Assembly: GCA_027575805.1 (NCBI GenBank)
Contig: JANBPU010000019.1
Location: forward strand, 101,311 to 165,310
Origin: Mycoemilia scoparia
Taxonomy: Eukaryota; Kickxellomycota; Kickxellomycetes; Kickxellales; Kickxellaceae
Direction of reading: 5' to 3'
Length of the DNA: 64,000 bases
The notes beneath the pieces are model-generated. The model was not told the DNA's origin. It searched no databases and saw nothing but the letters and a program-made list of their open reading frames with translations. A program made the position numbers and the translations under genes. Shown here piece after piece: positions 21,327 through 32,332 of this stretch. Numbering within the stretch: position 1 is the stretch's first letter; each line of letters starts with the position of its first letter.

Positions 21327-22648
21327 ATGACCGGCGCATTACCCAGAGCTTTCTTTGAATGTACCAAAACCATAAATTGGTTTCCCGGCCACATGGCCAA
21401 GGGGTTAAGACAAGTCAGTGAGAGGATGCATAAAGTAGACCTTGTCATAGAAGCAAGGGATGCACGAATTCCACTATCAGGAATAAATCCGGAGTTTGAA
21501 AAGATCATCGGGTCTAAGCCTCGATTAATTATTTACAACAAAAGCGATTTGAGTACAAACAGTGCCAAGAAGGTAAATAAATTTTTACATGAAATTCTTG
21601 GATGTAAACTAATGGGGTGTACAAATATTTTAAATGTGTGGCAATTTACTCTCTTTGTCGTTATAGGCAATATCGGTTTCATTAAAGGAGTATAACGGAC
21701 AGGATGTTATATTTTCAGAAGCATCGTCCCGCAGGAGCATACAAATGGTTTGGCAAAAGATCAAAAGTATGTGCCCGTGAATTGGTTACAAGAGATTATT
21801 TTACATTCTTATATGAAGCAATGGTCACACATGAATGCTTATATACATATATATATTATCTATATAGGAATGTTATTGGAAAAGAAGGGGTCTTTTCCTA
21901 ACTATAATCTCATGATGGTCGGCATGCCCAATGTGGGGAAATCGTCCCTTACAAATGCCTTACGCACAGCTGGTGTTGGAAAGGGAAAGGCAGTTAGGAC
22001 TGGTGCAAATCCCGGTGTCACGAGGTCGTTAGAGAATATGGTAAAAATATACGAAAAACCGGCGGTATACATTGTCGATACGCCCGGTGTCATGGTCCCG
22101 CACATCCCTGATCCACTGAAGGCCATAAAGGTTGCTCTGACCGGTGGAATAAGAGATGACGTTGCTGATGTTGAAATCATGGCAGATTTCTTGTTATACA
22201 CTCTCAACCAACAAGACAAAATGGAGTAAGTAACCCACACACTACTTACTTCCTCAACAGCGCGAATTAGCTATGCTTGTTCATTTGTGTATCTCCAACA
22301 GCTAAAGCGCTATTTTCTATGTGGTTAACTGACTGATACATGTTTATTTGTAGCTACCACAAAAAACTAAAACTAGCACATCCTACCGATGACTTGACCC
22401 AGTTCTTGAATGAACTAGGCAAAAGGATAGGCTCATTGGGTCCTGGCGGCCAAGTGGATACATACGCTGCTGCTCAATTCTTTGTAAACAAGTATCGTGA
22501 CGGTTTTTTTGGGCAGATATGTCTTGATGACATAAGCCAAGAAGGGCTTGATGACTTTTTCGAAACTGTAAATAATCCGCCTCAGCAAAGTAAGCGACAA
22601 GCCAAGATGGAGGAACGAAGAAAGAAGAGATTAGCAAAAAGATCGTAG
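21327..22648 (+). CDS. MTG1: Mitochondrial ribosome-assembly GTPase MTG1 (YlqF-type, circularly permuted)
   Basis: Exons 21327..21572, 21667..21766, 21868..22225, 22354..22648; 332 residues. Family role: GTPase of the mitochondrial matrix needed for large-ribosomal-subunit assembly. The G motifs occur in the permuted order typical of YlqF/MTG1: G4 NKSD (71-74) first, then G1 GMPNVGKSS (134-142), a G2-like NPGVT and G3 DTPG (186-189). The N-terminus INWFPGHMAKGLRQ is a family signature. The C-terminal GGQVDTYAAAQFFVNKYRDG is also conserved, and the end is basic (ERRKKRLAKRS). The chosen ATG gives a short presequence-like N-terminus; an in-frame ATG 41 codons upstream (21204) is the alternative. 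Confidence 0.95.
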
Positions 22649-22729
22649 TCCATTATTAGTGCTATTTTGTCGTACTTAATGCTAAGCCGATTTAAAATAT
22701 ATATGTCGTTAATTTCAGCAAAAATGCAG

Positions 22730-22838
22730 ATATGGATGATAATTTTTGAAGGGCGAATGTTTATAGGGGTAACCACAGCCAAATGGGTGATCACCATTTG
22801 TTAGTAGATGGTCGCCCTTCAAAAACTATGATCCATAT
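22730..22838. mobile_element. MITE-like inverted-repeat element, copy C1
   Basis: Begins ATATGGATGATAATTTTTGA (then AGGGCG) and ends with the complement CGCCCTTCAAAAACTATGAT (then CCATAT). The interior has TTATAGGGGTAACCACAGCC, the shared internal block inverted. About 109 bp, non-coding, and could fold into one long hairpin. Confidence 0.85.
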
Positions 22839-22945
22839 TATGGATCATAGTTTTTGAAGGGTGAAAGTTCACTAGTAAAACTGGACATCCATTTGGCTGT
22901 GATTGCCCCTATAAACATTCGCCCTTCAAAAATTATCATCCATAT
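22839..22945. mobile_element. MITE-like inverted-repeat element, copy C2
   Basis: Directly abuts C1. It starts TATGGATCATAGTTTTTGAA and ends CGCCCTTCAAAAATTATCAT, then CCATAT. The interior is AAGTTCACTAGTAAAACTGG, ACATCCATTTGGCTGTGATT, GCCCCTATAAACATT. This is the best-preserved copy and close to the one at 39263..39372. Confidence 0.85.
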
Positions 22946-23046
22946 GGATAATTATTTGTTAAGAGTGACTTTTGGTGGCCAACGATTATAGGGGCAATCC
23001 TGGCCAAATGGGTGACTCTATAGCCCTTCAAAAATAACTACCTATA
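22942..23046. mobile_element. MITE-like inverted-repeat element, copy C3 (left end decayed)
   Basis: Shares the ATAT tip with C2. It starts ATATGGATAATTATTTGTTA (GAAGGG block lost), passes through GATTATAGGGGCAATCCTGG, and ends TAGCCCTTCAAAAATAACTA (then CCTATAT). Orientation of the internal block is opposite to C2. Confidence 0.75.
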
Positions 23047-23266
23047 TTGTTTAAACATTAGGCTGGCCTTCATTCGATACAGCACCGAGTCACAAACCGA
23101 CCACAGCCCAACAGGTGTTGTTAAAAAAACCATAATTTCTGGTATTATGCTAGCCAGCTCAAACGTTATCAGATCATGTCACATTACTCAAAACTGGTTG
23201 GTTTGTTTCTTTGTTTTCTACTCAACAAGCTTCCAGCATTTTACTTCTTGTTCTCCTGTCCAAATA

Positions 23267-24551
23267 ATGGCTGATTCTGCAAACACAGATACTCCCTCTC
23301 CTCAGCCGGCTGTTCACAAGGGCCCCGCCGACTTCACTGATGATGAAAGGGCTGCCATCGCCAAGCTGCGCGAGAGGCTCCCAACCATCTTCGAGGACGC
23401 AGCCAAGCAAACTGTCAAGCCCATCAGCAAATCTATCTGGGGCATCTCCCTTGAGGCTAGGGCAGACGATTCTCGCATTGATGTTATCTTGGCAAAGTTC
23501 TTGCGCGCAAGGTATGTACACAATACCAGCAGTGCCCTTCAGCACATACACTTACCCAGTCGTAATTGCGCAGTATCGCTTTTGCACCCCACTGAATAAT
23601 TGTTCACGTCTTTATTGTCTCGTCGGTGTTAGGTCTCTAGATGTCGACGCTGCTGCCTTGATGCTTACCAACTGCCTCCAGTGGAGAGCAGACTATGAGG
23701 TCGAAAGGCTTCTTGACGAATCCTTCCCAGAAGAGCCTTTTGATAAGGTGGGAGTTGTGTATGGCCACGATAAGGATGGTCGTCCAGTGACATACAACTT
23801 CTATGGCTCACCATCATGCAAGGAGGCTTTCAGCGATACCGATAGATTCCTGAGATGGCGCATCCAGCTCATGGAAAAGGGTGTGCGTCAGCTCGACTTC
23901 ATAAATGTTGCTGATATGATACAGGTCCACGATTATGATGGTGTAGGCATCTTCAGCTATGATGGAAAGTCAAGAGCTGCTTCTAAGAGTACGATAAAGT
24001 AAGTCCGCTGTACTTCATTGCATGCGCATATTACTAAGCATCGTTTCACTAATACCAATGAATGCCACACATTGATTAGATTGCTGAGTGATAATTATCC
24101 TGAGACTCTCGATACAAAGTTCTTTGTCAACGTGCCTGCGTGGGGAGAGACCATATACAACTTTGTCACTAAATGGCTCTCTGAAGAAACCAAGCGCAAG
24201 TTTGTTGTAGTTAGCAAATCCAATGCTGCGAATGCTCTACTCGAGCGCATCGATAGGGACGAACTATACCCTGATTACAAGCCAAAGGACGATGCTGAGC
24301 CAGAACCTGCAAAGCCTGGTGACGTGCCCGATAGCAATAATGATGCCACCAGGCCAACATCTGTAGGTGTGGAGAGTACAGAACAAGGAAAAGACATGGC
24401 TACTGCAGCTCCAGAAGAAAAGGACGAGGATCCCAAAACTGAGGCCAAGGAAGAAACCAAAGAGGAAGCCAAAGAAGAAACCTCGACCACTGCCGCAAAA
24501 GCTCCTAAGGACGAGACCGCTACGGAGCAAGAACCTGTTACAAAGCAATAG
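23267..24551 (+). CDS. SFH5: Sec14-like phosphatidylinositol transfer protein (SFH5 type)
   Basis: Exons 23267..23511, 23633..23998, 24080..24551; 360 residues. Family role: CRAL-TRIO lipid-transfer protein of ER/plasma membrane that exchanges phosphatidylinositol (and binds haem in yeast Sfh5). The CRAL-TRIO N part shows RIDVILAKFLRARSLDVDAA then CLQWRADYEVERLLDE. The lipid-binding domain shows VVYGHDKDGRPVTYNFYG, FLRWRIQLMEKGVRQLDF and LLSDNYPETLDTKFFVNVPA then WGETIYNFVTKWLSEET. The last 90 residues are a Lys/Glu/Pro-rich acidic tail (ETKEEAKEETS). The ATG at 23267 precedes the conserved region; one in-frame ATG lies at 23147. Introns are GT-AG and preserve conserved blocks. Confidence 0.92.
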
Positions 24552-25004
24552 CCGCATTTTAATTGCAACCATGTTATCCATTTTTCAGACTAGCCACTAT
24601 ACTTGATACTACCCGAACTATAACTATTTTATAAATACAAGGCACGCCATTCAACAACATATCATACAAAGTTACCAAGTAGTAAACCTTTGCAGTGCTT
24701 GTTGGTGCTTGGGATCGACAGTTTATTTCTGAATAGGTCTTTAGATTTATTATTAGCTAATCCCATTAAACATGATCTGATGTGATGACGGATGATTCGG
24801 TTTATTTCTGTCGTGTTGGCTTGGAAAATGATCAGCCATACTCTTAAACCCTGTTTTAAACAAATACATCAATACGTACGCACTTTCTTCCCCTTCATTT
24901 CTTTATAGCTAATATTATTCATATTATCATTCACAACCCACTTGACATTTCACTTCTATGTACAAGTCTAATCTGTACAACATTGCTTTTATTACAAGAT
25001 TCTA
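24552..25004. other. Intergenic SFH5 to AP-3 delta
   Basis: AT-rich; no gene or RNA recognised. Contains the presumed AP-3 delta promoter. Confidence 0.5.
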
Positions 25005-28000
25005 ATGTTTGAAAAATCGCTTCCTGACCTCATTCGTGGCATAAGGGCCAACAAACGCAATGAGGCGGCCTTCATCAGCAAATGCCTCGAAGAAATTCAC
25101 GTCGAGCTCAATTCAAATGACAGCATAATAAAGACTAATGCCATTTCTAAGCTTGGCTATGTAAGCATTTGCAATTATCTTCAAAAAGTAGTCCAAAAGA
25201 AAGGTTTCAAGTCTCTGTATATATATATATATATATATTAACCTTCGGTTGGTTTTTTATTGATGTTGATAAACAGTTACAAATGCTTGGCTATGATATG
25301 AACTGGGCCGCTTTCAATGTCGTCGAAGTCATGGCATACACAAAGTTTAGCGATAAACGGGCCGGATATCTGGCTGCAAACCAGGCTTTCCACCAAGAGA
25401 CTGATGTTCTTATGTTAACAACCAATCTTATAAAGAAGGTATGTGTATCTCTAGTCAACACACAGCATATTTCATATTTATTCGCCTGGGAAACCTGATG
25501 GTCTGAAATGTTGTGGTTATGCGATATTATATAGGATCTTGCCTCCGCTGACTCTATGGAGATCAATGTCGCATTGGACGGTTTGGCACAAATTGTTACC
25601 CCAGAACTTGCTATCAATCTATTTTACGATCTCTTGGGATTACTCGGTCATTCGCGCCCCCTTATCCGCAAAAAGGCCATCTTGACACTATACAAAACCA
25701 TACTCAAATACCCGGAGGGATTAGTCGAAGCATTCCCCAAGCTAAAAGAAAAGCTCGGTGATCCTGATCCATGTAAGTCTGAAAAGCACAAATTTCGTAG
25801 AATTACTATATATATATATATACTCTAATACCATATCAAGCTTGGCTGACTTTGTTGTAAAACTATATTAGCTGTCGTTGGAACGGCTGTCAGCGTTATT
25901 TGTGAGCTGGCCAGAACAAATCCAAGCAATTTCATTTCACTCGCACCAAAGCTTTACCAGCTTCTGAATTCATCTAGCAACAACTGGATGCTGATTAAGA
26001 TTGTCAAACTGGTAAGTGTTGGTTTTAATCTATTTGCATCATTTTTGCAATTCAATTGTCTATACTATATGTATCCTAAGTAAAATTTTGTTTTGCGGAT
26101 CATAGTTTTCGTCGCTTGCATCGATTGAGCCAAGACTGGCCAAAAAGCTCCATGGCCCAATTTCATCGCTCATGGTCAAGACGACTGCAATGTCCCTCAT
26201 TTACGAATGCATTTATACCTCTATTGTTGGAGGCCTCATAGATATCCAGACCCCGGTGATCCTGTCTGATGGATCACAAGCAACTATGGATGAGCTTTGC
26301 GCAATGAAGCTTGAGCCATTCTTGGAATCCCCTGATCAAAACTGTAAGCAAAATACTACAAACTCACAGCGCTCAAGTGTTTTCAAAGTAAGCGTTTTAA
26401 TACAACTTCATATGTTGTTTTTGTTGCCCTATAGTGCGATACCTTGGTCTTTTGGCTCTATCCAGGCTACAAGAGAAAAACCCAAAGCTGGTACGAGATA
26501 GCTACGAGACCGTGCTCAACTGTTTGGATGATCCTGACAAGAACATAAGACTAAGGGCCCTCAGTGTCATTGCATCTATGGTAAGATTATTTTTACTCAT
26601 TTTCTTGTTTTGAAATACAGTCCAAACCATTGCTATCATTACCATTGGGCCACTGCAAACATTGTTGCTTGTTTATTGTCTATAGGTCACAAGAAAGAAT
26701 CTTGTCAAGATAGTCAAGAAGCTGATGTCTCAATTATTCTTGTCGCAAACTGCGGCCGTGAATTCACAGGAGTCTGATACAAATGATGCTGGGCCTGATT
26801 CAGATGGGGTGTCGCATACAAATACTCAAGGTGAGTTTGTAAAAGATAGGGGGCATAACAAAATTCAGCCCAGTGGTCGAATGAGGGAGCAGGACCCAGC
26901 TGATGATCCGGGATACAGAAAGGCAGTTGTCGAGCTGGTCATTGAGATGTGTACTCGAAGCTCCTACTCACTTATAACTGACTTCCGTTGGTACATCGCT
27001 ACACTTGTCGATCTGGCCCATGTAGCACTGGTTGATGTTGGCCCTCTAATTTGTCAAAAGTGGATTGATGTGACGGTACGAGTCGTGAATATTCGTGAGT
27101 ACAGTGTTAGCATGGCATCTCAGCTTTTAGACGATAAGCGTTTTGCATCGACATATGGAGAGGAAACATCCTGTGCACTGGTTCTAAATGCCGCAGCATA
27201 TATTGTTGGCGAATACTCAAGGCAAGTATAGTGTTATTTTGAAGTGAATCCTATATGTAATCTAATAAACACCATCGATGCGTGTACATAGTGTCTATAA
27301 TAAACATGCTACGCTTGCTTTTTCTTGCATATATAGGCTTCTCCATGGTGTAAATGTTGACCTTATTTACACTCTGTTGGATTCCAATATCGATCGCTAT
27401 AGCAGCAACATGCAAACGACATTTATGCAAGCTGCGATGAAGCTGTATACACTATGGTTAAAATACCAGGCAGAACAGTGGTCTGGGGATGCATGGGAAT
27501 TAGTAAGAAATCACAACATGAAGCTTATGGAAACAATATCCACAAACCTTGACGGGAGCTGGAAATCCAAGCTCAACCTGGAAGCCAAGAGCAGAGCAGC
27601 CCACCTTATGGAGATCCTCAAACTTTTATCCACAATCATGTCTAATCCATCGCCAGCACCCCCGCCAATCTGTTTGCAGCTATATGATCTATTCACTATT
27701 TATGAACTAAATCCTATTGCAGTTACTGCCCAAGGGAAAGTGCCAGTTCCGGAATCCCTCGATCTGGATATATGTATAGGGAATCCTATACCTGACACCA
27801 CCTCGATCCTGTTTCCACCCACCCCACCTCCAGAACCAGTTGGAAAGCATGCTTCTTCTAAGAGTAAAACTCGCCAGAAGGATTTTTCAAGCATTAGCAG
27901 TCATGGAAACGCAGCTCACTTTGCCGGTCGTGACTCGAGATTTTATCTTAAAGACAGCGCATCCCGCCATCCAAACACCATGACTTCTCCAGACGTCAAC

Positions 28001-28597
28001 GAAATACCAATTGTCAAGCTTCAACTTGATGATTATGATGACCACTTGGGAACAACAAGGAGCAAGAGTAGGAAAAAAGGTAGCAAGAAGCACTCTTCTA
28101 CACAGCGCAGGCATAGGCGGCAACGAAGGGAATCAAGTCCATCTCCACCACCTGGCCCACAAGTTGAGATTGCACAAGACGAAGATGTGCTACCTACCAA
28201 CAAAGGTAGTAGTGGTGATAATACTGATGGTCAAGTACAAGTGTCCCAGGCACCTGATTCGTCAACTAGATATGCCAAAAATAATGGCAAGGCAAACTCA
28301 AAGGATGTGCTCGAAAACCCTGACCTTGGGCGCTTGGCAAAACTCCAACTTGGTGTCAATCTACATTCTAAATTGAACAAAAATGAAGAAATGGATGAAT
28401 CACAGAATCCTTTGACTGGTAAAACTATTTCTGAAGAAACATCAGCAGACAAGGTGACTTCAAATGAAGCACAAAATCCAGGCGATCAGGACAGCAGTAA
28501 TAATAATAACAATATCGATGATGTCTGCATCGATAAAGAACAAAAAAAGACACCAAAGCCTAAGCGGAAAACAAAAAAGAGCAAGAAGGGAAAATGA
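25005..28597 (+). CDS. APL5: AP-3 adaptor complex subunit delta
   Basis: Exons 25005..25160, 25277..25438, 25535..25772, 25872..26011, 26106..26343, 26435..26580, 26686..27221, 27337..28597; 958 residues. Large subunit of the AP-3 coat that sorts cargo from Golgi/endosome to the vacuole. The trunk (about 1-590) is the adaptin HEAT solenoid: MFEKSLPDLIRGIRANK, MLGYDMNWAAFNVVEVM, KDLASADSMEINVALDGLAQ, VICELARTNPSNF, NNWMLIKIVKLFSSL, QNLRYLGLLALSRL, VTRKNLVKIVKKLM and GEYSRLLHGVNVDLIYTL. Then come a Pro-rich hinge (FPPTPPPEP) and a Lys-rich tail (KRKTKKSKKGK), as in animal AP3D1. Intron 7 needs a GC donor (AG|GCAAGT at 27222); the nearby GT donor breaks frame. No folded ear domain is obvious. 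Confidence 0.95.
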
Positions 28598-31500
28598 TCG
28601 ATTAAACGTATAAACTTTATTAAAGTTACGAGTGTTTTTAGTGACTGGCCGTAGCAGTATTACTATTGTTTGTAGTGGCAATAATTTTGATACAGAGCAG
28701 CGCTTTGGAACACATTGTCTAATAAACAAAAGGCATTATTCTTAATATCATACATGGAATATAAATACCTGGTGCAACATGCTTGAGTTGATTCGATTTT
28801 TCATTGATGTCCAATAGGAAAAGTTGGAATTTGAATTCTAGTATCAATCCATCAATGATTGAATTTAGAGTATTAGCTAAAAAACAAGACTAGCATAAAC
28901 CTGTTTTAATTCTAATTAACTGTACTTTATTTGAGTAGCACATTTTAATAGAAATTCTAATGGAAGGTTGCAAAAAAATTATTCAGTATTGTATTGATTG
29001 TTTTAATTATAGTCACTTTAAAAATAAGAATTCAAGTTTATTTACACTTTTCTATTTTCACAAGCTCAGGATTATTAGATATTGCCAAGGAAAAAGGCAT
29101 ACAATGACCAATATGAGCGTGACAATCTAAGAATAACTTTTCATTGTTGAATCTATTATCGTTAGGCTTTAGAGGTAAACAAAGCCTGGATAATATGGAG
29201 TGGGGTATCATTCTATTGTCTTTGGCCGCAACAGCCATATCCGGCTAAATAAATGCTGTAGTCTCAGAAAAATGTGATAATGTGAATGGACAACAGGGTC
29301 TCTTGGCGACCGATTAGTCCCTGTTTAGACCACACACACACGCACATGTATTTTCAGTCAGTAGGAAAGATGGCTTAGGCCACTGTTGATGGGATATGAA
29401 AATTTCCACACACCAGCCCAACAGTGGAGCTCGTAATGGAAAAGGGGTAAACGCATTTCCCAAAAGCTGCTAAAATAACAATGACGATGTGGGCTGTTTC
29501 TGTCCTGGATTTGTATCACAAAACTATGCAAACCACCTGCAAGCGTCAGCAAAACAAAAACTTTGGTCGCAAGTAACACAAGGATTAGGACCATTAAGAC
29601 AAACCAAGAGTATGGTCATGCTGCTGCGGACCTTGTTTACCAGGTAAAAATAGATTTATTGTCAAACAAAAAGCAATAAAAACAACTATGGCAGCAGCAA
29701 CTGTAATCACTGGAGTTGGAATTGAGTTGTTGCACCACCTTATCTTGAAACAAGTTTGGTTGGGCACAAAAGACCCCGATTGTACATAAAGACCCTTCTT
29801 CATACTAGTTTTCAATTAAAGCGCGCCCAAAGAGCAGCAGCTAAGCCATATATGATTTTTGTATATTTGTTTCAATAACGAGTCAATCCCTTCAATAAAT
29901 ATTTTCGCTCTGTATTCGATTTATTAATTGCCTGTTTTATCGAATCCCTGAACGAATCAAGCCGTGTGTATGTGTGTTTGTGTTGCTTGAAGGGGGGCCG
30001 ATATTACATCTACAGAACATAAAGGAAAACCAGCAGTCGGTGTATTCTTGGTTTCAAGCAGGAATTTGCACCATGCATGCTTTTAAAAACCAACACATCA
30101 TCAGTAAATACTAAACATTTAGCAAACCGAAAGCATTAGAAACAGCATAGATACGTGGCAGAGCTTAGAGAAACCTTATTTGTCGCTTCCAAAAATGGGT
30201 AAAACAAGAAATACGGACATTTGTCAAAACTATATACTACCACAACTATTTACAAATCCCTGTAAATGTATTGCCAACCTAATAGGCAAGGCTTGTAAAA
30301 ACAGCAGTTGCAGTTCGCAATCCAGCATGCATATGCTCAAATATATGGCAGAGTCTCCTTCTTCAAAGGTGTACCAGAATAATGTCTATCTTGAATAGTA
30401 GGCAATAATCTGTCAGACTCCAGATGAAATGTATGGCTGCTTATGGACTGGTTTGCAGGAAATATGTGAGGGTACCAGTTGTTCCCTCTTGATGGAGAAC
30501 TTGGCATGTATGTATCTATGTATGTATGTATATAAAGAAAAGGGATATAGACAGATCGGTGGAAAAATACCTGTGTAGCATCTCATATCTGCTAAAGGAC
30601 TGAGTTTGTAACTCCAGCAAACCATAAGACCAAGGAGAATCTGTGCCATTGATCTTATGACTTGAGTTGCACTAGCGTGCGAAACAATAGGGATTCTAAA
30701 TTGCCATGACGAGCAAGACCGTATGTGCGAAAAAGCAGATGCAAGCACACCTCACATCCAGCAGCAACCTAAAATGCTTGACACCAGCCCATCTGAAGAT
30801 TAAAGCGACCAGGGATCCCATGCGGTTTGTACAAGAAAGGAAGGTAGAAACGATAAAAACGGTTTGGCGTGACTTTAAAATAATGGCCCCAAGACCCAGA
30901 TTAGAAATGCTGGATTTCCCATGATGATCTGCCATGTCCTCAAATGGTCGCGACGATGCCTGTTCTCTGTATGTCCACACATAACTTCCGTGTAAGGAGC
31001 TACATACATTTACACGCCCACGCACACACACACGTAGACTTCCAAACCAGAAGATGTCTGTGTATGTGGGCGCACGCGTGGAAACGCCTGCTGTGCTAAA
31101 AAGCAAGGTTGTGGCCACCAAGCGCAATGTCTTGGACATAGAGAAATAGGCTTGCAAAATCAGAGGCTACCATGCACACTTGCGTAGATACGAGATGCTG
31201 TGAGAGAAACTGGTGGTCCAAATGTAGCAGTGCTAGCAATTCTTTCTCTCTGTGTGTGTTTGCCTTTAGCTCTCTATGGCGGAATTTATTTGGGCCAGGG
31301 CAGCTTTACCAAACTTGTTGCTGCTTTCTGGCACATTTGGAATCATGGCAGGGATTAGTGGTACACAATTTAATGATGAATGGCTTTGTCAGGTCTTGTT
31401 GCCGCTGTTGCTAACTACCGGGGGGAGGTGGCAGATGTTCGGAAGAGCTGTTGCAAAATGAGGGTGCCTCGGACGTCCCACCCGCACTTTGGAAACCCTG

Positions 31501-32332
31501 CAAAACCCTCAACACAATTGGTTCATTCTAAGCCGCCACAAAACTGATGAAGGCATATTGAACGCACTTGGAACAATGCTGTGCCAATTTTATATTGATC
31601 AGGAAAACCGCTACCCAAGCAGGGAGCCAGCTAGTCAGTCAGTCAGTCAGAAAGGAATACTGTGAGTAAGCAGTTTGGTGGAGAGGTATATTGCTCCATA
31701 TATGAATGGCCTGCCAAAAAGGTCTATGAAAAGGGATCTTTTAAGCATGTGCTGCTCTCCTTAGAAGTATATAAAATTATCCCAGGTTTCCAGCTCCCCA
31801 TCCAGTGTCCAGTTTTCTTTTTTCCTTGTTCTCCATCATATTGTGAAGCCTCATTCCTTTTTACTGCTACCATTACTGCCATCGCAATCGTCTCTTGCTT
31901 TACACATCAATACAGAAAACCAACAAAGCTTCCAAAATACTGGTAGGTGCTTATTTTCGGCCATATGTTTTTGCTTTTTCTGAATCTAAAACTAAACATT
32001 GAAAAGCCGCCAGTGTTTGTGTGTTTGACTGGCTGAACAAGACAAGGGCAGTAAACAGCAGCTCATTCCATATGAGCCAAGCCGTCCAAAAGACCCTTTT
32101 GTTATGGGGATTATCTACCACCGCCATGGCTTCTTGTGCTCAATAGGCCCCCTTCACCATACACATTCTCTATTTCTAAAACCCTCGCCTCTCCCTCACG
32201 CTTCAATTCTCTGCCACCAGTTTGTGTGTGTGTATAGAATGGCGTGTCAAGAAAGTACATCGCGGTGCTACTAATCCTGCTCTTTCTTTTTGTCTCTTTA
32301 GATCATTTGTATTTTGTTGCCAAACACGGGAA
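28598..32332. other. Long gene-poor region upstream of the TACC-domain gene
   Basis: 3.7 kb with only one small candidate (29594..29803 minus). The remaining frames (for example 30696..31157 minus, 30180..30398 plus) show no domain or normal composition. It contains (GTCA)n at about 31632..31651, short (CA)n tracts, and CT-rich sequence with AG sites just before the TACC start, so a 5'-UTR intron is possible. Confidence 0.45.
29594..29803 (-). CDS. Candidate small single-span membrane protein, 69 aa
   Basis: Open frame beginning MKKGLYVQSGSFVPNQTCF. It contains two N-glycosylation-type sequons (NQT, NNS), then a clear hydrophobic span (TPVITVAAAIVVFIAFCLTI) and a short tail with GPQQHDHTLGLS. 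A GT donor near the end of the span and a branch-site/CAG acceptor downstream would allow a longer spliced form ending near 29360. Not recognised; it could be chance in a gene-poor region. Confidence 0.28.
   Translation of the reverse strand: MKKGLYVQSGSFVPNQTCFKIRWCNNSIPTPVITVAAAIVVFIAFCLTINLFLPGKQGPQQHDHTLGLS

Larger units (their letters stand above)
22649..23266. other. Intergenic region filled by tandem MITE-like copies
   Basis: Between MTG1 and SFH5. About half of it (22730..23046) is three adjoining inverted-repeat elements, listed separately. Confidence 0.8.

Noticed and set aside
30696..31157. 153-codon minus-strand frame in the gene desert.
   Set aside because: Mixed hydrophobic and Cys-rich segments without domain; contains CA-repeat translation; no splice context.
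31632..31651. (GTCA)n tracts here and at about 59640..59657 as possible shared regulatory element.
   Set aside because: Simple tetranucleotide slippage repeats in unrelated contexts; nothing links them.
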